Shown: positions 37,112 to 45,917 of the stretch, piece after piece
Layout: each line of letters starts with the position of its first letter
How positions within the stretch are numbered: the stretch's first letter is position 1
Program-made: the position numbers and the translations under genes
The notes under the pieces: model-generated
The model's input: only the letters and a program-made list of their open reading frames with translations
Told to the model about the DNA's origin: nothing
Database searches by the model: none
DNA from: Paraburkholderia hiiakae
Lineage (GTDB): Bacteria; Pseudomonadota; Gammaproteobacteria; Burkholderiales; Burkholderiaceae
Length of the DNA: 64,000 bases
Direction: 5' to 3'
Assembly (NCBI RefSeq): GCF_904848665.1
Contig: NZ_CAJHCQ010000002.1
Location: 186,001-250,000, forward strand

Positions 37112-37606
37112 ATGACCGATTCGTCATTCCACACCGCCTTCGGCTCGCTCGAGCAGTACCGCAAGGGCGAGATCGAAATCACGAGCGGCGACGCCCGCCA
37201 CTATGTTTTCTCGAACGTCTTCGAAGTCGCCGCGCGCTCAGTGCCCTTTGAGAAGGTCGTGGTCGGCAAGAACCTCGAGTACGTGATCGAGGTGCTGCGC
37301 ACGGAAGGACAGTCGCGCTGGTTCGCCTGCGCACACGATGAGTTCGTCATCCTGATGGATGGCGAAGTGCGCATCGACTTCATCAAGCTCGATACGCCGC
37401 TCAAGGGCGGTACGGGCACGGTCGACGCGGGCGAGCAACCCGCAGGCCGCAAGATGGGCCACGTGGTGTTGCGCCGCGGGCACCAGGCGTTGCTGCCGGC
37501 AGGCTGCGCGTATCGCTTCAGCTCGCACAAGGCTGGCGTGGCGCTCGTGCAGACCATGGTCGGTGAACTGTCCGTACAGAAGTGGGCAGATATCTGCCTG
37601 CACTGA
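37112..37606 (+). CDS. pnpC: Hydroquinone 1,2-dioxygenase, small subunit
   Basis: This 164-residue cupin-like protein matches the PnpC/HapC/MnpC small subunit of two-component hydroquinone dioxygenases in size and in its hydroxylate-binding core (HDEFVILMDGEVRIDF near residue 75; GHQALLPAGCAYRF near 125). With the large subunit it opens hydroquinone between C1 and C2 to 4-hydroxymuconic semialdehyde using Fe(II) and O2. AGGAG precedes the ATG by 8 bases. It is first in a run of at least five co-directional catabolic genes and 41 bp before the large subunit. Confidence 0.88.
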   Translation: MTDSSFHTAFGSLEQYRKGEIEITSGDARHYVFSNVFEVAARSVPFEKVVVGKNLEYVIEVLRTEGQSRWFACAHDEFVILMDGEVRIDFIKLDTPLKGGTGTVDAGEQPAGRKMGHVVLRRGHQALLPAGCAYRFSSHKAGVALVQTMVGELSVQKWADICLH

Positions 37607-37647
37607 AAACACGCGCTAACTGATCACTCGACTACTGGAGACACCAA

Positions 37648-38667
37648 ATGGCCACCCTCGAAACCCTCGACCACGCCGCAGGTTTTGCCGCCGACACCGT
37701 ACGCGCGAGCGAGCCCGACGCCGTGACCGGCTATCGCCGCTACACGCTCGGCGCCTTCGAATTCACGCGCGACGAATACTTCGTGAAAGTGCTGTGGCCC
37801 GCGAAGGGGCAGACCCGCACGCACGCCATCCCCGCCGACGCCTTCCTGCGCGCGATGATGCGCGACGTCGCCTGGGGCTTCTTCTACGGCTGGGTGAATT
37901 TCGACCACGTGTTCGGCACGCGCAATCACTACGGCAAGGTGGACGTCTATGCGGGCTCGTTCAACGGCATCATGAAGGACGCCGGCGTGGACTATATCGA
38001 GAGCTTCGAAACGCCCACCATCATGGCGACCTTCAAGGCGATCCTGCACGACTGGACCAACGAAGGCTTCGACCCGTTCGCCGCGCCCGAGGAAACCGGC
38101 ACCGCATTCGGCCGCAAGCATGGCGAGAACGACGCAGCAATCGAGCGCACGCGTATCGCCACGCGCCGCATGCCTGGCCTCGAAGGCGACTCGCCGCTGC
38201 GCGACGACCTGCCGGTGAACCGCGCCTTCGCCGACGTGCCCCAGGACAGTCCCGAAGTGCACGCCGAGCCCGGTTTCGAAGGCGAGCTGCACGCGTTCAA
38301 CCTCTTCAAGTACCTCTCGCGCTCCGACGTGACGTGGAACCCCTCGGTCACTTCGGTGTGTGGGCAGAGCCTGTTCTGCCCGACCACGGAGGAGTACATC
38401 CTGCCGGTTTTCCATGGCAACGATCGCGTTGAATGGTTCCTGCAACTCTCGGACGAAATCGTCTGGGACATCGGCGACAAGAACACCGGCGCGCCGCGCG
38501 CCCGCATCACCATGCGCGCGGGCGACATCTGCGCGATGCCCGCCGATATCCGCCACCAGGGCTATTCGACCAAGCGCTCGATGCTGCTCGTATGGGAGAA
38601 CGCGACCGCGGGCTTGCCCACGCGCTACGAGAGCGGCGAACTGAAGCCGTATCCGGTCGAGTTCTGA
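37648..38667 (+). CDS. pnpD: Hydroquinone 1,2-dioxygenase, large (catalytic) subunit
   Basis: This 339-residue protein corresponds to PnpD/HapD. The candidate iron ligands are His256, Asn258 and Glu262 (FHGNDRVEW) and His303 (DIRHQGY), all in the C-terminal cupin-like half. To my recollection these are the same numbers reported for PnpD of Pseudomonas WBC-3. With the small subunit it makes 4-hydroxymuconic semialdehyde. TGGAG lies 9 bases before the ATG. No p-nitrophenol or acetophenone monooxygenase is present in the window, so hydroquinone must come from elsewhere or from uptake. Confidence 0.92.
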   Translation: MATLETLDHAAGFAADTVRASEPDAVTGYRRYTLGAFEFTRDEYFVKVLWPAKGQTRTHAIPADAFLRAMMRDVAWGFFYGWVNFDHVFGTRNHYGKVDVYAGSFNGIMKDAGVDYIESFETPTIMATFKAILHDWTNEGFDPFAAPEETGTAFGRKHGENDAAIERTRIATRRMPGLEGDSPLRDDLPVNRAFADVPQDSPEVHAEPGFEGELHAFNLFKYLSRSDVTWNPSVTSVCGQSLFCPTTEEYILPVFHGNDRVEWFLQLSDEIVWDIGDKNTGAPRARITMRAGDICAMPADIRHQGYSTKRSMLLVWENATAGLPTRYESGELKPYPVEF

Positions 38668-38718
38668 GCGAGTTGCGCAGTTATAACGCACGCCTAAGCA
38701 TCAATCGAGGATTTACTC

Positions 38719-40185
38719 ATGCAAACGCAATTGTTCATCGACGGCCGCTTCGTTGACGCTGTCGAGGGCGGCACCATCGACGTGCTCAATCCGCACGATG
38801 GCTCGCTGATCACGAAGATCGCCGCCGCGACGGCCGCCGATATCGATCTGGCCGTGGCCGCCGCCACGCGCGCCTTCCCCAAGTGGGCCGCGATGGCCGC
38901 CGCCGAGCGCGGCCGCCTCCTGCTGCGTCTGGCCGACGCCATCGAAGCGAACGGCGAAGAACTCGCGCAGCTGGAGTCGCTCGACACGGGGCACCCGATT
39001 CGCGATTCGCGTGCGCTCGACGTCCCGCGCACGGCGGCGTGCTTCCGCTATTTCGGTGGCATGGCCGACAAGCTCCAGGGTTCGGTGATTCCTGTTGAGG
39101 CGGGCTTTCTCAACTATGTGCAGCGCGCACCCATTGGCGTGGTGGGGCAGATCGTGCCCTGGAATTTTCCGCTCATGTTCACGAGCTGGAAGATGGGTCC
39201 GGCGCTCGCGGCTGGCAACACGGTCGTGCTGAAGCCCTCCGAAATCACGCCGCTTTCCACGCTGCGCATCGTCGAACTGATGGCGGAAGTGGGCTTTCCC
39301 GCGGGTGTCGTCAACATCGTGCCGGGCTATGGACATACGGCCGGGCAGCGGCTTGCGGAGCACGAGGGCGTGGGCAAGATCGCCTTCACCGGGTCGACGG
39401 CTACGGGGCGGCGTATCGTGGAAGCCTCGCAGGGGAACCTCAAGCGCGTGCAACTCGAACTGGGCGGCAAGGGCGCGAATATCGTGTTCGACGACGCCAA
39501 TCTCGACGCCGCCATCAACGGCGCGGCCTGGGCGATCTTCCACAACCAGGGCCAGGCGTGCATCGCAGGTTCGCGTTTGGTGCTGCACGAGCGCATCGCC
39601 GACGAATTTCTCGAACGCTTCGTCGCGCTCGCCTCGTCGATTCGTGTTGGAAATCCTTTGGATTCCGAAACAGAAATGGGGCCGCTCACGTCGCTGCAAC
39701 ATCTGGAGCGTGTGAAGGCCTTTGTGGACGTGGCGCGCGAGCAGGGCGGCCGCGTGCTCACGGGCGGCAGCGCGCCGCAGGACCCCGCGCTCGCCAACGG
39801 CTACTACGTACGCCCGACGGTGATCGAGGCGAAGACGCCGCACGACCGTATCGCGCAGGAAGAGGTGTTCGGCCCGTTCGTGACCGTGCTGCGGTTCAAG
39901 TCCGACGAAGAGGCGCTCGCCATTGCCAACGGGACCGAGTACGGTCTCGGCAGCGGCTTATGGACGCGCGACCTCTCGCGCGCGCACAGCCTCGCGGGCA
40001 AGATTCACGCGGGCATGTGCTGGGTGAACTGCTACAAGCGCGTGAATGCGGGCAGTCCGTTCGGCGGCGTCGGTCAATCGGGCTATGGCCGCGAAATGGG
40101 CTTCGAGGCGATGCACGACTACACGGAGGCCCGCTCGGTGTGGGTCAACGTGGACGCGCAGGTGCCTCCGCACTTCAAGCGTTGA
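38719..40185 (+). CDS. pnpE: 4-Hydroxymuconic semialdehyde dehydrogenase (aldehyde dehydrogenase family)
   Basis: This 488-residue NAD(P)-dependent aldehyde dehydrogenase has the catalytic Cys281 in FHNQGQACIAGSRL and the general base Glu247 in QLELGGKGANIV. PWNFPLMFTSWKMGPALAAG is near residue 145. By position after the hydroquinone dioxygenase genes it should oxidise 4-hydroxymuconic semialdehyde to maleylacetate, as PnpE/HapE do. GAGGA lies about 8 bases before the ATG. The next gene starts 7 bp after the stop, so the two are co-transcribed. Confidence 0.9.
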   Translation: MQTQLFIDGRFVDAVEGGTIDVLNPHDGSLITKIAAATAADIDLAVAAATRAFPKWAAMAAAERGRLLLRLADAIEANGEELAQLESLDTGHPIRDSRALDVPRTAACFRYFGGMADKLQGSVIPVEAGFLNYVQRAPIGVVGQIVPWNFPLMFTSWKMGPALAAGNTVVLKPSEITPLSTLRIVELMAEVGFPAGVVNIVPGYGHTAGQRLAEHEGVGKIAFTGSTATGRRIVEASQGNLKRVQLELGGKGANIVFDDANLDAAINGAAWAIFHNQGQACIAGSRLVLHERIADEFLERFVALASSIRVGNPLDSETEMGPLTSLQHLERVKAFVDVAREQGGRVLTGGSAPQDPALANGYYVRPTVIEAKTPHDRIAQEEVFGPFVTVLRFKSDEEALAIANGTEYGLGSGLWTRDLSRAHSLAGKIHAGMCWVNCYKRVNAGSPFGGVGQSGYGREMGFEAMHDYTEARSVWVNVDAQVPPHFKR

Positions 40186-40192
40186 GGCACGT

Positions 40193-41260
40193 ATGGATCG
40201 CTTCGTCTATCAGGGCTTGCCCTCGCGCGTGGTGTTCGGCTGGGGTAACCTCGCGCGGTTGCCCGAAGAAGTGGACCGGCTAGGCGCGCGCCGCGCGTTG
40301 ATTCTCTCTACGCCCGAGCAGCGAGCACTTGCCGAAGAAGTCGCGCGCCTGCTCGGCGAGCGCGCCGCTGGCATCCACGCGCAGGCGGTCATGCACGTGC
40401 CGGTGGAGGTCGCGCGGGCCGCACGCGAGAAGGCGGCGGCGCTGGACGCGCAGTGCTGCGTGGCCGTGGGCGGCGGCTCGACCATCGGCCTTGGGAAGGC
40501 GATCGCGCTCGAATCGGCGCTGCCGATTGTCGCCGTGCCCACCACCTATGCGGGCTCCGAGATGACACCCATCTACGGTCTCACCGAAGGGCGCTTGAAA
40601 AAGACCGGGCGAGACCCGCGCGTGCTGCCGCGCACCGTGATTTACGACCCGTCGCTCACCGTCTCGCTGCCTGCCGGTATTTCGGCGGCCTCGGGCGTGA
40701 ACGCAATGGCGCACGCGGTGGAGGCGCTCTATGCAGAGGACGCGAACCCGGTGATCAGCCTGATGGCCGAAGAATCGATTCGCGCGTTAGGCGAAGCGCT
40801 GCCGGTTGTCGTGCGTCGCCCGGACGACGCGACGATGCGCAGCCGCGCGCTCTACGGCGCGTGGCTCGCGGGCAGTTGCCTCGGTGCTGTGGGCATGGCG
40901 CTGCATCACAAACTCTGCCACACGCTCGGCGGCACCTTCAACCTGCCGCACGCGCAAACGCACGCGGTCATGCTGCCGCATACGGCGCACTACAACCACG
41001 CGGCCGCACCACAAGCGCTCGAGCGCGTGGCGCGTGCGCTCGGCGGCGTGCGCGCGGACGAAGCCGGGCCGCGGCTCTACGCGGTGAACGAATCGCTTGG
41101 CATTGCGCTGTCGCTCAAGGAAATCGGCATGCCCGAAGCGGGCCTCGACGAAGCGGCCGATCTCGCGTGCACGAATGCCTATTCCAATCCGCGAGCGTTG
41201 GAGCGCGGTGCGATCCGCACGCTGCTGCAACGGGCGTGGGAAGGCGTGGCGCCGCGCTAG
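40193..41260 (+). CDS. pnpF: Maleylacetate reductase
   Basis: This 355-residue iron-type alcohol dehydrogenase has GGGSTIGLGKAIALE near residue 98 for NAD(P)H binding. The region LHHKLCHTLGGTFNLPHAQT near residue 240 is characteristic of maleylacetate reductases. It reduces maleylacetate to beta-ketoadipate, where the hydroquinone and hydroxyquinol branches meet. I chose ATG 40193, 7 bp after the dehydrogenase stop with GAGG just upstream. A small hairpin follows the stop. Confidence 0.93.
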   Translation: MDRFVYQGLPSRVVFGWGNLARLPEEVDRLGARRALILSTPEQRALAEEVARLLGERAAGIHAQAVMHVPVEVARAAREKAAALDAQCCVAVGGGSTIGLGKAIALESALPIVAVPTTYAGSEMTPIYGLTEGRLKKTGRDPRVLPRTVIYDPSLTVSLPAGISAASGVNAMAHAVEALYAEDANPVISLMAEESIRALGEALPVVVRRPDDATMRSRALYGAWLAGSCLGAVGMALHHKLCHTLGGTFNLPHAQTHAVMLPHTAHYNHAAAPQALERVARALGGVRADEAGPRLYAVNESLGIALSLKEIGMPEAGLDEAADLACTNAYSNPRALERGAIRTLLQRAWEGVAPR

Positions 41261-41267
41261 TCGGGCC

Positions 41268-41290
41268 GCGCCACGCCGCGTGCGTGGCGC
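41268..41290. terminator. Intercistronic hairpin between the reductase and hydroxyquinol dioxygenase genes
   Basis: GCGCCACGC pairs perfectly with GCGTGGCGC around CGCGT. There is no U-tract, so it more likely stabilises or partly attenuates the message than ends it. Confidence 0.45.
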
Positions 41291-41315
41291 ACAAGACACA
41301 GGAAAGGAGACAACC

Positions 41316-42188
41316 ATGTCGATGCATGGCACCGAGGCCGAACGCGCCTTGACGGAGCAGGTCGTTGGCCGTTTCGCGAACACACCCGATGCGCGCCTGC
41401 GCACGCTGATGCAAAGCCTCGTGCGGCATTTGCACGCCTACGTGCGCGAAGTCGAGCCTACGGAGGCGGAGTGGTTTGCGGCGATCCGCTTCCTGACCGA
41501 GACGGGCCAGATGTGCGACGACGTCGTGCGCCAGGAATTCATCCTGCTTTCCGACACGCTCGGCGTGTCGATGCTCGTCGACGCGATCAATCACCGCTAC
41601 GCCTCTGGCGCGACCGATACGACCGTGTTCGGTCCGTTCTATATCGAAGGCATGCCGGAGCGCGCCTATGGCGAGAACATGGCGTTCACGCCGGGCACGC
41701 CGGCCCTCGTGCATGGCCGCGTGCTGACGACCGACGGCAAGCCCGTGGCGAACGCGCTGCTCGACGTGTGGCAGACGGCGGACAACGGTATGTACTCGGG
41801 GCAGGACACCGGGCAGCCGCACGGCAACCTGCGCGGCCGCTATCGCACCGACGCCGAAGGCCGTTACGCGATCCGCACCATCGTGCCAGTGTGCTATCCG
41901 ATTCCGACCGACGGCCCAGTGGGCCGCATGCTCAACGCCACGGCGCGGCATCCGTGGCGGCCCGCCCATCTGCACTTCATGGTTACGGCGCCGGATCACA
42001 GCACGCTCGTAACGCATCTGTTCAACCAGAACGACCCGTATCTGGACTCGGATGCTGTGTTCGGCGTGAAGCCCTCGCTGCTCGTGGACTATCGCGAGCA
42101 CGCGGCGGGCGAGGCGGCCGCGCAGCAGTTCGGCTTCGAGGGCGGCTTTCGCGAGGCGCGCTACGACTTCGTGCTGGAGCGCGCATGA
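41316..42188 (+). CDS. pnpG: Hydroxyquinol 1,2-dioxygenase (intradiol)
   Basis: This 290-residue intradiol dioxygenase has an N-terminal helical dimerisation part (about residues 1-100) and a catalytic beta domain. The expected Fe(III) ligands are visible: Tyr in DNGMYSG, Tyr in CYPIPTDGPVG and two His in RPAHLHF. It cleaves 1,2,4-benzenetriol to maleylacetate, feeding the reductase encoded just upstream. Presence of both this enzyme and the hydroquinone dioxygenase gives two entry points to beta-ketoadipate. AAAGGAG precedes the ATG by 7 bases. Its stop overlaps the next start (ATGA). Confidence 0.92.
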   Translation: MSMHGTEAERALTEQVVGRFANTPDARLRTLMQSLVRHLHAYVREVEPTEAEWFAAIRFLTETGQMCDDVVRQEFILLSDTLGVSMLVDAINHRYASGATDTTVFGPFYIEGMPERAYGENMAFTPGTPALVHGRVLTTDGKPVANALLDVWQTADNGMYSGQDTGQPHGNLRGRYRTDAEGRYAIRTIVPVCYPIPTDGPVGRMLNATARHPWRPAHLHFMVTAPDHSTLVTHLFNQNDPYLDSDAVFGVKPSLLVDYREHAAGEAAAQQFGFEGGFREARYDFVLERA

Positions 42189-42505
42189 GACCGCACACGC
42201 GCTACTACGCGGTATTCGCCACCGACAAGCCCGGCATGCGCGAAGTACGTGAGCGCGCGCGCGCGGTGCATCGCACGTATCTGCGCTCAGCCGCGCAGCG
42301 CGGTGTGTTCGTGAGGCTGGGCGGATCGACGCTCGCACCGCATTGCGACGCGCTCAACGGCACGCTGCTCGTGATCGAGGCGGAAGGATACGACGATGTG
42401 ATGCGTTTCGTGCGCGACGATCCCTATACGCTGGCGGGGGTGTTCGAACGTGTCGAGATCCGTCCGTGGGACTGGAATCTTGGCAATCCTGAGCAAAGAG
42501 TGTGA
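42185..42505 (+). CDS. YciI-like small protein
   Basis: This 106-residue protein has the ferredoxin-like YciI/muconolactone-isomerase-type fold signature (YYAVFATDKPGMREVRERARAVHRTYL near residues 7-33, and DPYTLAGVFERVEIRPWDW at the end). Its ATG overlaps the hydroxyquinol dioxygenase stop by 4 bp. Some YciI relatives act in dechlorination or isomerisation in aromatic degradation. Here it is probably an accessory enzyme of the pathway, function unproven. Confidence 0.8.
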   Translation: MRPHTRYYAVFATDKPGMREVRERARAVHRTYLRSAAQRGVFVRLGGSTLAPHCDALNGTLLVIEAEGYDDVMRFVRDDPYTLAGVFERVEIRPWDWNLGNPEQRV

Positions 42506-42508
42506 GTC

Positions 42509-42844
42509 ATGCCGACCGTGAGCCTGTGTTGCTTTGACGATGTGCCCGATGGCGGCGCGCGCGTGATCGATGCGGTGCTGGCGGGGCGGCCGGTCGTTGT
42601 CGTGCGGCGTGCCGGCGAAGTATGGGCGTACGCAAACCGCTGCCCGCATTTCTCGGTGCCGCTCGACTACGAGCCAGGCCGTGTGCCGACGTATCGCGCA
42701 CAGGTGATCATGTGCGCGCATCACAGCGCATTGTTTCGCTTCGAAGACGGTCAGTGCATCGAAGGTCCGTGCGAAGGCGCAAAGCTCGATGCGATTCCCG
42801 TGTGGCTCGACGCGCAGTCCAACGTCGTGACGCAGTGCGCGTGA
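42509..42844 (+). CDS. Rieske [2Fe-2S] ferredoxin-like protein
   Basis: This 111-residue protein has both Rieske cluster motifs, CPH near residue 47 and CAHH near residue 70, and nothing else, so it is a soluble Rieske ferredoxin. It starts 3 bp after the YciI-like gene and closes the operon. It may supply electrons to a ring-hydroxylating enzyme that makes hydroquinone or hydroxyquinol. That partner is not in the window. It could also help re-reduce the iron of the dioxygenase. Confidence 0.87.
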   Translation: MPTVSLCCFDDVPDGGARVIDAVLAGRPVVVVRRAGEVWAYANRCPHFSVPLDYEPGRVPTYRAQVIMCAHHSALFRFEDGQCIEGPCEGAKLDAIPVWLDAQSNVVTQCA

Positions 42845-42875
42845 GACGCGTACGTATGCGCCGTTAGCGGCGCAG

Positions 42876-43325
42876 TCAGACCCGCTTGATGAGCCCGAGC
42901 TGCGTGAGCGCCGTTACGCCGTCGTCGAGTCCGATCTCTTCGACGATTTTCCCGTTCTTCAGGCGCAACACCGTCGTGCCGGTAAAATGCATCTTTCGGC
43001 CGCTCGCCGCCGGCAACGATCCCGCGAGAAAGTCCCCGAACGCCGGGCCCGAATGCGTGCCGCCGCCTTCCCACTGACCCACCACGAATTCGCCTTCGGC
43101 AATGAGGCCCGCGGCGCCCCAAAAGTTCAGATCGGGGAATGCCGTGCGAAAGCCGGTCATGAACGCCTTGATGTCCTCGCGGCCGCGGCGCGGCTCGTGC
43201 AGCGAATACTTGAGCAGCATGTCCGGCGCGGCTAGCTCGTCGACGATGCCGAGATCGCAGGTTTCGCCCCAGAAACTCGTGAACCAGCGGCCAACGATCG
43301 CCTTGTTGTCCTCTTCCATCGACAT
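42876..43325 (-). CDS. SnoaL/NTF2-like ester-cyclase-type protein
   Basis: This 149-residue protein has the SnoaL-like cone-shaped fold signature (VGRWFTSFWGETCDLGIVDEL near residue 12, FPDLNFWGAAGLIAEGEFVVGQWEGGGTH near residue 63 onward). AAGGAG lies 6 bases before the ATG. Members are small cyclases, isomerases or hydrolases of aromatic or polyketide compounds; the substrate is unknown. It is convergent with the ring-cleavage operon. Confidence 0.82.
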   Translation of the reverse strand: MSMEEDNKAIVGRWFTSFWGETCDLGIVDELAAPDMLLKYSLHEPRRGREDIKAFMTGFRTAFPDLNFWGAAGLIAEGEFVVGQWEGGGTHSGPAFGDFLAGSLPAASGRKMHFTGTTVLRLKNGKIVEEIGLDDGVTALTQLGLIKRV

Positions 43326-43557
43326 GTTCGACTCCTTGCTGATTTCGATTCACGGTGAAGCAGGATTGCTCCGCCTGAAATGCACGATATCGAGCGGCGA
43401 GTCGGGCAGATACCCGTTTCTTGCCGTGACATTCACGCGGTGGCGCGCGCCGAATTAGAGCGCAACATTCGGATCGGAACGCGCGGGGCGTTGGCGTATC
43501 GTTGGCCTGTATGCGATATCGGCGAAAATGGCCGTCGCAAGAGGAGGAAAGGACGCG

Positions 43558-44283
43558 ATGAACACCGCAGCCATCAAGGCGGAAAAACCGGATTCCGGCA
43601 CTTACGATTGGGTCGAGATCGAGCGATCGCTCGATGCGCGCGGTTACGCCGTTTTGCCTCGTGTACTCAGGCCCGGACAATGCGCGCAACTCGCCGCGCT
43701 GTACGTGAGCGACGATGGCTTCCGTTCGCGCATCGTCATGGCGCGTCACAATTTCGGGCGCGGGGAATACAAGTACTTCGCCTATCCACTGCCGTCGCTG
43801 CTTCAGCGGTTACGGCATGCGCTTTATCCGTACCTGGCGCCTATCGCCAATCGATGGAATGAGCAACTGCGGATCGACACGCAGTATCCGGCCGAGCTCG
43901 ACGCGTTTCTCGACCAATGCCACCGCGCAGGACAGACGCGCCCGACGCCGCTCATCCTCCAATACGGCCCAGGCGACTACAACTGCCTGCACCAGGATCT
44001 CTACGGCGAGCATGTGTTTCCGCTGCAGGTGGCGATGCTGCTCTCGCGGCCCGGCGTTGATTTCGAGGGCGGTGAGTTCGTGATGACGCAGAGCGCATCG
44101 AACGGTCAATGCGCCGAAGTGGTGCCACTTGAGCAGGGCGACGCGGTGCTGTTCACCGTCAACCAGCGGCCGGCGGCGAACCGGCGCGGCGGTACGCGCA
44201 AGGTCGCCATGCGGCACGGCGTGAGCGTGGTGCGCAGCGGGCAGCGTCACACCGTCGGCCTGATTTTTCACGATTCACGTTAG
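43558..44283 (+). CDS. 2OG-Fe(II) oxygenase (active-site complete)
   Basis: This 241-residue protein has a C-terminal double-stranded beta-helix of the 2-oxoglutarate/Fe(II) type. The iron ligands are His145 and Asp147 (CLHQDLYGEHVFPLQ) and His220 (MRHGVSVVRSG), with Arg230 for 2-oxoglutarate. All essential residues are present. GAGGAGGAAAGG precedes the ATG at 43558. It lies 27 bp before an O6-alkylguanine methyltransferase gene and has a paralogue after it, which suggests a role in repair of alkylated DNA or a related nucleic-acid or protein demethylation. The substrate is inferred only. Confidence 0.87.
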   Translation: MNTAAIKAEKPDSGTYDWVEIERSLDARGYAVLPRVLRPGQCAQLAALYVSDDGFRSRIVMARHNFGRGEYKYFAYPLPSLLQRLRHALYPYLAPIANRWNEQLRIDTQYPAELDAFLDQCHRAGQTRPTPLILQYGPGDYNCLHQDLYGEHVFPLQVAMLLSRPGVDFEGGEFVMTQSASNGQCAEVVPLEQGDAVLFTVNQRPAANRRGGTRKVAMRHGVSVVRSGQRHTVGLIFHDSR

Positions 44284-44310
44284 CGCGCGCAAAACGCGAA
44301 GGACCGCATC

Positions 44311-44862
44311 ATGCAATTGTTTCTTAGCCATATCGAGTCGCCGCCTGGCGATCTCGTGCTGGTGAGCGATGCGCAGCATCGGCTGCACGCGCTCGAATTC
44401 GCCGATCACCGCTCGCGCCTGCATCGTGGTTTGCGCGAACGTTACGGGAGCGCCGAATGGATCGACGCTCCCGCGCCGGCTTCGATTGCCGACGCCATGG
44501 CGCGCTATTTCTCCGGCGAATTGAGCGCGCTCGATTCTCTCCCGGTTGTCATGGCGGGTTCGGACCTGGAAGAAAAAGTCTGGGCCGCGTTGCGTCACAT
44601 TCCGGCTGGCACGACCACGAGCTACGGCAAGCTCGCGAAAGCGCTGGGATTCGAAGATCCGCGCGCGGCGATCGATATCGGCGCGGCGAATGGCGCGAAT
44701 CCCATTGCCATCGTCGTGCCGTGCCACCGCGTGATTGCCAGCAACGGCGAGCTGAAAGGCTACGCGTGGGGCTTGCATCGCAAGCGCTGGCTGCTCGAAC
44801 ACGAGAAGGCGATTCCCGCCACGCGCGATGTCCCGAAGACGGCAACGCTCCCGGGGTTTTGA
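44311..44862 (+). CDS. ogt: Methylated-DNA--[protein]-cysteine S-methyltransferase (Ogt/AGT)
   Basis: This 183-residue protein repairs O6-alkylguanine by moving the alkyl group to Cys138 in IVVPCHRVI. The helix-turn-helix EEKVWAALRHIPAGTTTSYGKLAKALG (about residues 87-113) and the Asn hinge before the active site are also present. The size is that of Ogt-type proteins without an Ada regulatory part. It sits between two 2OG-Fe(II) oxygenases. The next gene starts 1 bp after the stop, so the three form one operon. Confidence 0.94.
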   Translation: MQLFLSHIESPPGDLVLVSDAQHRLHALEFADHRSRLHRGLRERYGSAEWIDAPAPASIADAMARYFSGELSALDSLPVVMAGSDLEEKVWAALRHIPAGTTTSYGKLAKALGFEDPRAAIDIGAANGANPIAIVVPCHRVIASNGELKGYAWGLHRKRWLLEHEKAIPATRDVPKTATLPGF

Positions 44863-44863
44863 C

Positions 44864-45628
44864 ATGAATATGTCCTTGCCTATGACTTTATCTACCGGCA
44901 CATTCGATACGCTGGATTGGAGTGCGATCGCGGCGCAACTGGATAGCGAAGGTTATGCCGCGCTGCCCGGTCTTCTTCGCGCGGACGAAGCCCGCGCGCT
45001 CGCGCGCGAGGCCGGCACATGGGACGCATTGCGCCGTGCGTCACTGGATTCACTCGATCTCGGCCGCGGCGATCTGCTTTATTTCGACGCCGCGCTGCCG
45101 CAGCCTTGGGCGCGATGGCGTACGGACTTCTATCGTCAGTTGGCGCCTCTCGCGAATCGCTGGAACGAGATGCTTGGCATGACTTATCGATTCCCGGCGC
45201 AATTGAATGCGTTTCTGGAGCGCAACCGGCGAGCGGGGCAAACGCAGACGCAGTCGCATTTGAACCGGCTAGGCACCGACGACTATCTGGCGCTGCATCA
45301 ACGCAACGAAGGCGAGCATGTCTTTCCCCTGCAAGTGGTCGCCTTGCTCTCGGCGCCCGGGAAAGACTTCACGGGCGGCGAACTGGTGTTGACGGAGCAG
45401 CGTCCGCGCATGCAGTCGCGCCCGACGGTCGTTCCGCTCGGCCTGGGTGACGCGGCGATCATCGCCACGGCCCAGCGGCCATTCAAGGGCAGCAGCGGTT
45501 GCTACCGTGTGAACCTCCGGCATGCCATCAGCCGGGTGCGCAGCGGCGAGCGCATCGGCTTCGAGTTGTCGTTCCACGACGCGCCGCAAGCGGCAAACGA
45601 TCAACACGCATTCGATCTGGACACCTGA
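44864..45628 (+). CDS. 2OG-Fe(II) oxygenase paralogue lacking the iron-binding Asp
   Basis: This 254-residue protein aligns with the oxygenase at 43558 without gaps through the active site. His145 and His220 (LRHAISRVRSG) and Arg230 are at identical positions, but the Asp147 codon is CGC (Arg): ALHQRNEGEHVFPLQ. The HxD carboxylate needed for Fe(II) binding is thus gone, while the rest of the fold is kept and the frame is intact. It may be an inactive partner of the first oxygenase, or use another ligand. ATG 44864 follows the ogt stop by 1 bp. Confidence 0.85.
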   Translation: MNMSLPMTLSTGTFDTLDWSAIAAQLDSEGYAALPGLLRADEARALAREAGTWDALRRASLDSLDLGRGDLLYFDAALPQPWARWRTDFYRQLAPLANRWNEMLGMTYRFPAQLNAFLERNRRAGQTQTQSHLNRLGTDDYLALHQRNEGEHVFPLQVVALLSAPGKDFTGGELVLTEQRPRMQSRPTVVPLGLGDAAIIATAQRPFKGSSGCYRVNLRHAISRVRSGERIGFELSFHDAPQAANDQHAFDLDT

Positions 45629-45802
45629 CTCATCCCGCGCACTCGCGCTGAGGCATGCGCAGGCATCCAGATCCATCGCATACAGATGCAACTAACTGCC
45701 TAACCCGCCGACCCCAGACCCACGCCGCGTTGCGGCGGCAACAATCCGCCTCCACCGGTTGCGCTCGGCCCAGGGACTTCCCTTATAAAGACTTTATCGA
45801 CT

Positions 45803-45816
45803 ATTTATCGATAAAT
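45803..45816. promoter_or_regulatory. 14-bp palindrome upstream of the DUF969 operon
   Basis: ATTTATCGATAAAT is a perfect palindrome in an AT-rich patch (45781-45835) that is otherwise unusual for this DNA, about 100 bp before the DUF969 start. It is a candidate operator or promoter element. Confidence 0.5.
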
Positions 45817-45917
45817 TGTCGTGATAGATTCCTGGGCTGAATTGGGCGCAACGGGGAAGCGCGCGCCCGCGCGGCCGGCTCCATGAGACCGGCGGAAATA
45901 CATAAGGCGGAGGAGAG

